From assembly GCA_019113665.1 (NCBI GenBank), contig DXGW01000103.1, forward strand, positions 1-5,890: a stretch of DNA of 5,890 bases. Direction: 5' to 3'. The notes beneath the pieces were generated by a model. The model saw only the letters and a program-made list of their open reading frames with translations, ran no database searches and had not been told where the DNA came from. This document shows, piece by piece, positions 1-5,890 of this stretch; position 1 is the first letter of the stretch, and each line of letters begins with the position of its first letter. The position numbers and the translations under genes are program-made. This DNA is from Candidatus Alistipes excrementipullorum (GTDB taxonomy: Bacteria; Bacteroidota; Bacteroidia; Bacteroidales; Rikenellaceae).

Positions 1-47
1 ATCATATCGAAAACGGTTGTTCGCAATAAGGTTTCAAACATTTTCAT
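1..47 (-). CDS. N-terminal fragment of an unidentified minus-strand gene, cut by the left edge
   Basis: An ATG at 47-45 opens a frame that stays open to the window edge and gives 15 residues, MKMFETLLRTTVFDM. A second in-frame ATG lies at 41-39. The product cannot be recognised from so few residues. Support for a real gene is contextual: a perfect -7 box (TATCTTTG, 86-79) lies upstream on the same strand, giving a short leader of roughly 25-30 bases, and the preceding gene is closed by a strong terminator, so a new transcription unit is expected here. No Shine-Dalgarno-like purine run is seen before the ATG; the bases there are A-rich, as is common in Bacteroidota. The start could also lie beyond the edge. 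Confidence 0.45.
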   Translation of the reverse strand, partial: MKMFETLLRTTVFDM

Positions 48-78
48 TTTTGCGGTAAAAGGGATTTTCTTCGGACAA

Positions 79-86
79 CAAAGATA
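79..86 (-). promoter_or_regulatory. Bacteroidetes-type -7 element for the gene running off the left edge
   Basis: The minus strand reads TATCTTTG, an exact match to the Bacteroidetes -7 consensus TAnnTTTG. Transcription would start a few bases downstream, near 72-75, and run leftward into the partial gene starting at 47. No convincing TTTG -33 element lies at the usual 19-21 base spacing, so the promoter may be weak or activator-dependent. Confidence 0.5.
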
Positions 87-188
87 ACACGCCGCTTCTT
101 TCCGTTAACAGCCGCACATCAAAAGACATAAAAAAATAACATCTGTGCAAAGTTTCGGAAACACCGGGAAACCTCTTCGGATATAACG

Positions 189-216
189 AAAAAAGCGGCG
201 TGCATACGCACGCCGC
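189..216 (-). terminator. Intrinsic terminator of the GH31 gene
   Basis: On the minus strand a perfect 9-bp GC-rich stem (arms 216-208 and 203-195, GCGGCGTGC against GCACGCCGC) with a 4-base loop is followed directly by six T residues (194-189). It lies 23 bases past the GH31 stop codon at 240-242. The T-run is on one side only, so it should work for leftward transcription and not in the other direction. Confidence 0.9.
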
Positions 217-239
217 AAAGTAACAACCGGTTATGGCGA

Positions 240-2861
240 CTACTCGCCTATCTGAACCTTCAGACGCCTGATAAAATCGGGGTTCAACGTTCCGACCTTT
301 TCAAGAGCAGGGACTATCAGGCCGATATTGGCGTCGTAACGGTCGAGCCACTCGACAATCTGCTGCGGGTACTCCATGATGAAGTTCGGCGACTGCGAAA
401 CGTTGAGATACTCCGACGGAAGCATGGCATAGGCATCGTAGTTCTTGGCAAACTCCTCCTTGAACTCCGGCGTCAGCGTCACGAAACGGCTGAACACACC
501 CTGCTTGCCATAGAGGCGCGACTGTTGTTGCACGGCCTGTTCGTCGAACGTCAGCTCGACAACGCACTCCTGCGAACACGACGTGGCGGGGACGTAAACT
601 ATCGGCGCAAGCGTATAACCGTCATAACCCCACTGTCCGTCGGCGGCAAATCTTGCATATTCGTACTCACGGCCGTTAACCTTGACGCTTACAGGCGGGA
701 AATGGGCCGGGAAACGGACCTCATACCGGCGTTCATCTGCCGCACCGTCGAACGAGCCCTTGCGCGGAGCTATCGTCACGGTGATTCTGTTGCCGTCAAC
801 ATGCTTGGTTATCTCGGTAGTCGCATAACGCTCGGCATAATCCTTGGCAATGCCGTCGTCCTCGTAGAGCGATGTGCTGCCGTCACCGCCGGGTATAACC
901 GTAAGCACGAGCTTGTCACAAGGCTCCTGGAGGTTGGCCACATCTGACGGGTTCATCGGAATAACCGAACCGGCACGCACATAGTAGGGATTCTCCCCTA
1001 TCGTATAATAGAGCGTATCGACCTTACCGCCCTCGATCATCTGACCGGTGGCGCAATCGAACCACTCGCCTTCAGGGAACCACATCGGGCGCGGCGCAAG
1101 CCCGGTCACCTTGTCGACGGGTTTCCATACGGCCGTAGCCATTATGTCGTCACCGAACATGAACTGCTCCTTCATGTCGTAAGCCTCATCGGCCTCGGGC
1201 CAGTAGTAGTACATGGGACGGCACATCGAGACGCCGGTATCATAGGCCTGACGCGCGGCTGTATATATATAAGGTGCCAGGTCGTAGCGGAGACGTATGG
1301 CCTCGCGCATGGCGGGCATGTAATCGGGGAACTGCCATACGCGACGCTCGATGCGGCGGTCACGCGTACTGTGGGTCTTGAAGATGGGAGTGAAAACACC
1401 GTACTGCAACCAGCGCGTGTACATTTCGGGATCGGTAGTCTTCACGCCGCGCGGGAACATGTGGCCTCCGATGTCGTGGCCCCAATAGCCGTAGCCGACG
1501 TTGGACGCCGTCGACGTGAACCACGGCAGGAATCCGAGAGACTCCCACGCAATATAGATGTCACCCGAGAAACCTACCTGATAGCGGTGCGAGCCAAGTC
1601 CGCCCCAGCGGTGGTAGATCATAGGGCGCTCGTCGCTGCGCTCCTTCATATGGTGGTTGAAGACGTGGTTGAGCCAGAATGTATTGCTCAGACCCTTGGT
1701 GTATTTGCTTTCGAGCCACTGCTGCCAGTCGAGCCACCAGAAATCGACGCCCTGTTTCTCCATCGGGCCGAGGACAGTCTTGAAATAGCTGTCGGCCCAC
1801 TTCTCATCGTCGATACGGAACGGTACGCCCTTACCCTTCTCGGTCCAGCCATAGTCGGCCGCAAAACGCTCGTAAGGCTCCTCGAAAGGCTCGATGCCGG
1901 AAGCCGGGTGGAGATTCAGGGCCGTCTTCAGATGCTGGTTATGGCACCACTGCATGAAGTTGTCGGGCGAGGGGAAAAGCGACTTTTTCCACGTATAACC
2001 AGTCCAGCCGATACGCTGTCCATAGGCATCACGCGGCGACTCCTTGGCTCGCAGCGACCATGTCTCGTGCCAGTCCATATCCACGATAAGCACGTCGATG
2101 GGGATATCGAAGCTCTTCATTGTTGTGACCAGATCCACGAACTCATTGTCGGAGTACTGCCAGTAACGGCTCCACCAATAACCGAACGCGAACTTCGGAG
2201 GCAGCGGGATACGGCCTGCGACCTTGACATAGTCGCCCAGGGCGCCCATATAGTCATGCCCGTATGCAAAGAGGTAGAGGTCCTGACGCTCGACATCGGA
2301 ACGGCAGCCGACCCATTTGCCCCAGTGCGAATCGGTATCGACGAAAAGATGGCGTGCGGAGTCGTCTACAACGCTCCACCCCGCTCTCGACACAAGACCC
2401 TTCTCCATGGGTTCGCGGCCGATCTTCCAGCCGTACGTACCGTCGAGAGTACGTGCCGTACCCATAAGGTTGAGCGAGTCTGTATCGCCGTAATGCCATA
2501 CTACCTTGTTGTCACCGAGCATGAACTCGGCCTTGAGGTTTTCGGGCGAGAACTTGCCGTCCTTGGTATATGTAAGCGTAAGACTGTCCGTCTTGATGAC
2601 CAGTTTCGAGCGCGTGTCACGCACCTTGAATGCCGGAACCGGCAGCTTGCGGTTGACGAACGTCAGCGTGGCACGGTCCTCGAAGACTCCGTCGGCACTC
2701 CACTCCATGCGGATCATGCGCGGCGTGAGCACTGTAAAGCGGGCATTGCCCGATACGACAACGGCCCGTTCGTCGGCACGCGGGTCCTCCTGCGCCGACA
2801 CGGAGACGTGTCCGCATGCCAGGGCCACGGCCATACACAAAAATAATCTGAGACTTTTCAT
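240..2861 (-). CDS. Secreted glycoside hydrolase family 31 (alpha-glucosidase/alpha-xylosidase-like)
   Basis: This 873-residue protein is complete. Residues 1-23 look like a Sec signal peptide (basic MKSLR start, hydrophobic core, likely cut VSA|QE), so the enzyme should act in the periplasm or at the cell surface. Cys16 does not sit in a good lipobox. An N-terminal beta domain (about 35-215) precedes the GH31 TIM barrel (about 220-580). Barrel motifs are DMDWH at 261-265, the presumed nucleophile Asp378 in WWLDWQQ, the presumed acid/base Asp434 in FSGD, and HDIGG at 462-466. A DUF5110-like beta domain follows (about 645-715, with LYEDDG at 665-670). Residues from about 780 to 873 form an extra, apparently helical tail. 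GH31 enzymes are retaining and usually release alpha-linked glucose, xylose or galactose, and some release alpha-GalNAc. The substrate cannot be read from sequence. The gene has its own promoter and terminator and lies downstream of a membrane regulator. Confidence 0.95.
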   Translation of the reverse strand: MKSLRLFLCMAVALACGHVSVSAQEDPRADERAVVVSGNARFTVLTPRMIRMEWSADGVFEDRATLTFVNRKLPVPAFKVRDTRSKLVIKTDSLTLTYTKDGKFSPENLKAEFMLGDNKVVWHYGDTDSLNLMGTARTLDGTYGWKIGREPMEKGLVSRAGWSVVDDSARHLFVDTDSHWGKWVGCRSDVERQDLYLFAYGHDYMGALGDYVKVAGRIPLPPKFAFGYWWSRYWQYSDNEFVDLVTTMKSFDIPIDVLIVDMDWHETWSLRAKESPRDAYGQRIGWTGYTWKKSLFPSPDNFMQWCHNQHLKTALNLHPASGIEPFEEPYERFAADYGWTEKGKGVPFRIDDEKWADSYFKTVLGPMEKQGVDFWWLDWQQWLESKYTKGLSNTFWLNHVFNHHMKERSDERPMIYHRWGGLGSHRYQVGFSGDIYIAWESLGFLPWFTSTASNVGYGYWGHDIGGHMFPRGVKTTDPEMYTRWLQYGVFTPIFKTHSTRDRRIERRVWQFPDYMPAMREAIRLRYDLAPYIYTAARQAYDTGVSMCRPMYYYWPEADEAYDMKEQFMFGDDIMATAVWKPVDKVTGLAPRPMWFPEGEWFDCATGQMIEGGKVDTLYYTIGENPYYVRAGSVIPMNPSDVANLQEPCDKLVLTVIPGGDGSTSLYEDDGIAKDYAERYATTEITKHVDGNRITVTIAPRKGSFDGAADERRYEVRFPAHFPPVSVKVNGREYEYARFAADGQWGYDGYTLAPIVYVPATSCSQECVVELTFDEQAVQQQSRLYGKQGVFSRFVTLTPEFKEEFAKNYDAYAMLPSEYLNVSQSPNFIMEYPQQIVEWLDRYDANIGLIVPALEKVGTLNPDFIRRLKVQIGE

Positions 2862-2905
2862 AGGGTTGTAGATTTATGATTGGTTATCTGTTTTTGCTCC
2901 GAACA

Positions 2906-2913
2906 CAAAGTTA
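2906..2913 (-). promoter_or_regulatory. -7 element of the GH31 promoter
   Basis: The minus strand reads TAACTTTG, an exact match to TAnnTTTG. Transcription would start near 2900, giving a leader of about 40 bases before the ATG at 2861. The leader has no clear Shine-Dalgarno sequence. Candidate -33 TTG motifs (2933-2930 and 2940-2937) are spaced 16 and 23 bases from the box rather than 19-21, so the core is incomplete and could depend on an activator. The 7-bp inverted repeat TTGCTCC (2894-2900) / GGAGCAA (2933-2939) brackets the box. Confidence 0.6.
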
Positions 2914-2964
2914 CCATAAAAATCGCCTTCAAGGAGCAACCCGCCGACAATTGTAGCGCGCCGC

Positions 2965-2990
2965 AAATAAGATACCGCTGTACGACAGCG
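2965..2990 (-). terminator. Weak candidate terminator behind the regulator gene
   Basis: On the minus strand, 15 bases after the regulator stop codon, CGCTGT (2990-2985) pairs with ACAGCG (2981-2976) around a 3-base loop. A T-rich but interrupted stretch (2975-2965) follows. The stem is only 6 bp and the T-tract is broken, so termination is probably partial at best, and read-through into the GH31 gene is possible. Confidence 0.35.
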
Positions 2991-3005
2991 ATTTAGCCAA
3001 CCGAA

Positions 3006-4685
3006 TCAGTGCCTATTATGTAGTTGTTCGGGCATGATACGCTGCACGGCAGCCTCGAAACCGTCACGGTCGCCAATGGCCGCATTGCGCATTTTAGTGC
3101 GGTAGTTGTAGATCGTCGAGAGCGAACAGTTCAGGAAATAGGCAATCTTGACGCTGTCGGTAATGCCGAGACGGATCACGGCAAGGATACGCAACTCGGT
3201 ATTGAGCGTACGTCCGGATTTGGGTTTGAAACGCTCGCCCTCGACAAGCAGGGCGTTCACCCTGTCGACAAAGTCGGGGAAGATGTCGAGGAACGTCGAG
3301 TCGAACATGCGGTAGAACTCGCGCCGCTCGCGATCGGCAAAATCGGGCGACATCAACTCACGCTTCACGGCCTCGACACCGCCGGCATTCACCGTCTTGT
3401 TAAGTCGGTGGCGGTACTCGTCGATCTTGCCTATGTACGACGAGCACAGATCCATGTAATGCCCCACATACTGCTCCTTGATGCGGTTTGCATCGGTCAG
3501 ACGGTCGTTGATGTCACGAAGACGGATATTGAGGTCCGAGAGTTCGGCATTGCGCGACACAAGCATCTCGTTTGCAACCGACAGATCGGCATTCACGGCC
3601 TGCACGCGCCGTTTCTGCTGCAGGGCCCAGCGCAGGGCCAGTACCACCGCTGCGGCAAAGAGGCTGACGGCAATGACCATGGCGATGGCTATGTGGCGGC
3701 GCGAAGCCATGACGTCGGCAAAAGCCGCGCTGATAGCCTCGTTCGAGGCGGAGAACTGCAGCACACGCGAGTTGTGGTTGCAGAAGAGAAGGTCCTCCAT
3801 CGTGCAGCGCATGTAACGGTTCGCGCGCTCGACATCGCCGCGTTCGAAGAGCAGAATGGCGAGTCTCGGCAGCGAAATATACTCCTTGACCGCCGCATGC
3901 AGGTCGTTGAGCGACGAAACGGCAAGCAGACGCTCATAATTCTCCAGGTCGCCCATGGCCGAGCAGCACAGAGACCACTCATAAGCTATTCGCGCACGCA
4001 GGTGCGGGTCCGTGGCCGTATCGAAAGCTCCGGCAAATGAGTCAAATGCCCCGTCATACTCTCCCCGGCCAAAAAGTTCGACACCTGTAAACCAGCCGTG
4101 TTCCGGCGAATCGGGAGCAGTGATTTCGAGCCGTCGCCTACCATAGCTGTCGATAAGTTCGGAATAACGGCGTCTCAACGAATCGTTGTCGGAGCGCTGC
4201 CGCATGGTGGCTGCGAGCGTACGGCCGGTATTCAGGTAGTCGATCATCTCCGTCGGAGTCAGATACGACGTGTCGACAAGCGCATGTTCGCGCAAGGCAT
4301 CGCTCTCGCGGCCGGCGATCGGATAGACCATGGACATCATCAGGCGTGCCTGCGCCATCATGCGCGGTTCGCGCGACGAGGCGGCAAGCTGTTTCATGCG
4401 CCGGACGTAGAGCACGGCCGAGTCGATATTGTAGTAACGGTATTCGTTGCAGAGCCTGAAGCAGATATCCATACGTCGCTGCGGCGCTGACGTGCGGAGC
4501 TCTCGTTTCAGAAAGTCGATGCGGCGGAGCTTGGGCTCCTCAAGCAGATGGCGTCCGGCCACCGCGCGGTCGAGTTCGCGCAGCAATGCCTCGTTGCCGC
4601 CCTCGTTTTTGCGGTCACCGCATCCGGCCGCAAACAGCGACAGCACCAAAAACAGGATAAATCCGATGGAACGCACACTTGCCAT
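3006..4685 (-). CDS. Membrane-spanning TPR/coiled-coil/HTH transcriptional regulator (DUF6377-like)
   Basis: I choose the ATG at 4685 (559 residues, MASVRS start). The ATG 15 bases upstream, at 4700, lies immediately before and partly within the promoter -7 region (TACATTTG, 4697-4690), so a transcript from that promoter would not contain it. The N-terminus is a signal sequence with a lipoprotein-like end, LFAAGC, Cys at residue 22. Residues about 30-325 are helical and TPR-like (for example ELFGRGEYDGAFDSFAGAF near 203-221) and should face the periplasm. A transmembrane helix covers about 331-354, followed by a basic patch and a coiled coil (about 360-400). A C-terminal helix-turn-helix (about 490-535, with IAYFLNCSLSTIYNYRTKMR) should bind DNA. 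This layout matches Bacteroidetes one-component regulators related in plan to SusR. The likely role is to sense an envelope or carbohydrate signal and control nearby genes. The co-oriented GH31 gene starts 144 bases downstream. Ligand and targets are unknown. Confidence 0.85.
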   Translation of the reverse strand: MASVRSIGFILFLVLSLFAAGCGDRKNEGGNEALLRELDRAVAGRHLLEEPKLRRIDFLKRELRTSAPQRRMDICFRLCNEYRYYNIDSAVLYVRRMKQLAASSREPRMMAQARLMMSMVYPIAGRESDALREHALVDTSYLTPTEMIDYLNTGRTLAATMRQRSDNDSLRRRYSELIDSYGRRRLEITAPDSPEHGWFTGVELFGRGEYDGAFDSFAGAFDTATDPHLRARIAYEWSLCCSAMGDLENYERLLAVSSLNDLHAAVKEYISLPRLAILLFERGDVERANRYMRCTMEDLLFCNHNSRVLQFSASNEAISAAFADVMASRRHIAIAMVIAVSLFAAAVVLALRWALQQKRRVQAVNADLSVANEMLVSRNAELSDLNIRLRDINDRLTDANRIKEQYVGHYMDLCSSYIGKIDEYRHRLNKTVNAGGVEAVKRELMSPDFADRERREFYRMFDSTFLDIFPDFVDRVNALLVEGERFKPKSGRTLNTELRILAVIRLGITDSVKIAYFLNCSLSTIYNYRTKMRNAAIGDRDGFEAAVQRIMPEQLHNRH

Positions 4686-4689
4686 TACG

Positions 4690-4721
4690 CAAATGTACAT
4701 ATTTCACGGCCGATTTTCAAA
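4690..4721 (-). promoter_or_regulatory. Complete Bacteroidetes promoter of the regulator gene, predicted leaderless
   Basis: On the minus strand a -33 TTTG (4721-4718) is followed after exactly 20 bases by a -7 TACATTTG (4697-4690), so both elements match consensus at the preferred spacing. Only four bases (CGTA) separate the -7 box from the ATG at 4685, so the start site should be at or beside the start codon. The 8-base palindrome ATGTACAT (4693-4700) overlaps the -7 box and could be a regulator site, though it may be chance. Confidence 0.75.
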
Positions 4722-4729
4722 AAAAACAA

Positions 4730-4737
4730 TATCTTTG
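4730..4737 (+). promoter_or_regulatory. -7 element of the ABC exporter promoter, predicted leaderless
   Basis: The plus strand reads TATCTTTG, an exact TAnnTTTG match, after an A-rich run (4719-4726). Five bases later comes the exporter ATG at 4743, so the mRNA should begin at or within a base or two of the start codon. No TTTG is found 19-21 bases upstream (about 4706-4711 reads ACGGCC), so the -33 element is poor. The footprint of this promoter overlaps the divergent regulator promoter. Confidence 0.6.
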
Positions 4738-4742
4738 TAGTC

Positions 4743-5890
4743 ATGAAAATATTCGCTTCCGATACGATACCGAAGCCGTTCCGCCGCAAAGGAGTATGGG
4801 TCATCGCAACCATCTTCATGCGCGGTCTGCTCAACTTCCTCGGGCTCGCCATGCTGTTGCCCGTGCTGGTATTGATTCTCGATCCGGAAAGCATACACGG
4901 CAACCGCATACTCAACAGCCTCTACGAAGCCGGCGGGTTCGAAAGCACCGGCTGGTTCGTGGCGGCGGTCTGCGCGGCCGTCGTAATCTTCATCGCGGCC
5001 AAATCGCTGCTCGGGCTATGGCTATACCGTACCGAAAGGGACTACATCTACGACATGTACAGGTACCTCTCGCGCAGGCTCTATATCAACTACCACAACC
5101 GGGGACTGTCATTCATCAAGAGCCGCAACTCGGCCGTACTCTCCCGCAACGTCAACGTCGTGAGCCTCACATTCGTGGCCGGCGTACTGCGTCCCATGGC
5201 CGTGATATTCAGCGAAGCGACGCTGTTCATGCTGCTCTTCGTGGCGCTGGCGTTCTACAACGTCGTGGCGGCCGTGCTCATAGTCGTCATTTTCCTGCCG
5301 GCCGTATGGCTCTATGTCAGAATGGTTCGCAACCGCCTCAACTCCTACGGCGAAGCCGAGAACAGGGCCCAGCGGGCCAAGACCCGCAGCGTGATAGATA
5401 CCTATCGCGGCTATGCCGACATTGAGATATGCAATGCCTTCCCGCAGATGCTCGCACGCTTCGACAAGGCGATGGACGAGGTGGTGGAGGTGCGCTCGAA
5501 GAACGCCACGCTGTCGATGCTCCCGCAGATGTTCACCGAAACGGGACTGGCGGTCGGACTGTCGCTGATGGTACTCGCCAATCTCGGGATCGAAGGCAAC
5601 CAGATAAAGATACTCTTCGGCGTATTCGCCGTGGCTGCACTGCGGCTGATGCCGTCGATACGCAACATCATGGGCTCGTGGGCCTCGCTGCGCTACAACC
5701 GATACACCATTCCGATCATACGCGACGAACACATCGACGACATCGACACCTCGGTCGACGCATCGTCCGAAAGGTTCGATTTCAGGCACGAGATACGTAT
5801 CGACAGCCTGTCGTTCCGTTTTGCCGACGGCGACCGCGACGTCATACACGACCTGTCGCTGACGATAGCCAAAGGCGAACGCCTCGGCAT
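4743..5890 (+). CDS. Type I ABC exporter, fused membrane and ATPase domains, cut by the right edge
   Basis: The frame opens at the ATG at 4743 and is uninterrupted for 382 codons to the window end. About six hydrophobic segments can be placed near residues 19-46, 70-95, 143-167, 170-193, 262-282 and 286-305, as expected for a type I exporter half-transporter. The nucleotide-binding domain begins around 349: a beta strand with an aromatic A-loop candidate (SFRF, 357-360), then LSLTIAKGERLG, which normally runs straight into Walker A. Walker A, the signature motif, Walker B and the H-loop lie beyond the edge, so ATPase competence cannot be judged. The RLMPSIRNIM stretch (301-310) with RYN just after is reminiscent of PglK-like glycan flippases, but this is from memory and not decisive. 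Such proteins move lipids, lipid-linked glycans, peptides or drugs across the inner membrane. The family normally has roughly 570-600 residues, so about 200 are missing. The start is favoured because it precedes TM1 and sits just after a -7 box; the next Met (residue 26) is inside TM1. Confidence 0.9.
   Translation, partial: MKIFASDTIPKPFRRKGVWVIATIFMRGLLNFLGLAMLLPVLVLILDPESIHGNRILNSLYEAGGFESTGWFVAAVCAAVVIFIAAKSLLGLWLYRTERDYIYDMYRYLSRRLYINYHNRGLSFIKSRNSAVLSRNVNVVSLTFVAGVLRPMAVIFSEATLFMLLFVALAFYNVVAAVLIVVIFLPAVWLYVRMVRNRLNSYGEAENRAQRAKTRSVIDTYRGYADIEICNAFPQMLARFDKAMDEVVEVRSKNATLSMLPQMFTETGLAVGLSLMVLANLGIEGNQIKILFGVFAVAALRLMPSIRNIMGSWASLRYNRYTIPIIRDEHIDDIDTSVDASSERFDFRHEIRIDSLSFRFADGDRDVIHDLSLTIAKGERLG

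Noticed and set aside
88..216. The octamer CACGCCGC occurs at 88-95 and again at 209-216, in the terminator arm
   Set aside because: Only eight bases are shared, and the left copy has no partner arm and no usable T-tract as a terminator, so it is probably coincidental in GC-rich DNA.
1371..2846. A 491-codon open frame on the plus strand opposite the GH31 gene
   Set aside because: It lies wholly antisense to a clearly conserved GH31 gene, has no recognisable domain or promoter, and its composition (rich in Arg, His, Val) is typical of the reverse complement of GC-rich coding DNA.
2813..2861. GH31 as a lipoprotein through Cys16
   Set aside because: The residues before the Cys (Ala-Leu-Ala) do not fit a lipobox, which wants Leu/Val/Ile at -3 and a small residue at -2, and a good type I cleavage site (VSA|QE) follows.
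3024..4040. A 338-codon open frame on the plus strand opposite the regulator gene
   Set aside because: It is antisense to the HTH, coiled-coil and TPR-encoding region, shows no family signature, and has no promoter-like element ahead of it.
4693..4700. Palindrome ATGTACAT over the regulator -7 box as an autoregulatory operator
   Set aside because: Eight bases with no extended symmetry are common by chance and half of it is dictated by the -7 box, so it is mentioned only within the promoter entry.
4679..5425. A 248-codon plus-strand frame overlapping the start of the exporter
   Set aside because: It is out of frame with the exporter, lacks membrane segments and has low-complexity Arg/Gln/His-rich content. 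The other frame from 4743 gives a textbook ABC exporter.
5109..5849. A 246-codon minus-strand frame inside the exporter gene
   Set aside because: It is antisense to the transmembrane domain and its His/Arg/Glu-rich composition with no domain marks it as a shadow.

Overview
The window looks like chromosomal DNA of a gut-type Bacteroidota, probably Bacteroidales. Three things suggest this: every gene start is preceded by a perfect Bacteroidetes -7 element (TAnnTTTG), intergenic DNA is AT-rich while genes are GC-rich, and a membrane-spanning TPR/coiled-coil/HTH regulator of a type typical of this phylum sits next to a secreted glycoside hydrolase. The frequent ATA isoleucine codons do not settle a family or genus.

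Layout, left to right. Positions 1-47 hold the first 15 codons of a minus-strand gene that leaves the window, with a likely promoter at 79-86. Positions 189-216 are a strong intrinsic terminator that closes the next gene. Positions 240-2861 (minus) encode a complete secreted GH31 alpha-glycosidase. Positions 2862-3005 are its promoter region, which also carries a weak hairpin behind the gene upstream. Positions 3006-4685 (minus) encode a membrane-anchored transcriptional regulator of the DUF6377 type. I place its start at 4685 rather than 4700, because the -7 box lies on top of the upstream ATG. Positions 4686-4742 are a very compact divergent promoter region. Positions 4743-5890 (plus) are the first 382 codons of a type I ABC exporter, cut by the window edge just before its Walker A motif.

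How the parts may work together (inference): the regulator has a periplasmic TPR-like sensor half and a cytoplasmic HTH, and lies directly upstream of and co-oriented with the GH31 gene. It could therefore sense a carbohydrate or envelope signal and control the hydrolase, itself, or the divergent exporter. No SusC/SusD pair is visible, so this is not a demonstrable polysaccharide utilisation locus within these bases. The exporter faces away and may belong to an unrelated unit.

I found no clearly new system, mobile element, CRISPR array, tRNA or rRNA. The best second-look items are the divergent promoter pair with two predicted leaderless mRNAs 57 bp apart, the start-codon correction for the regulator, the double membrane attachment of that regulator, and the non-canonical nucleophile motif of the GH31 enzyme.
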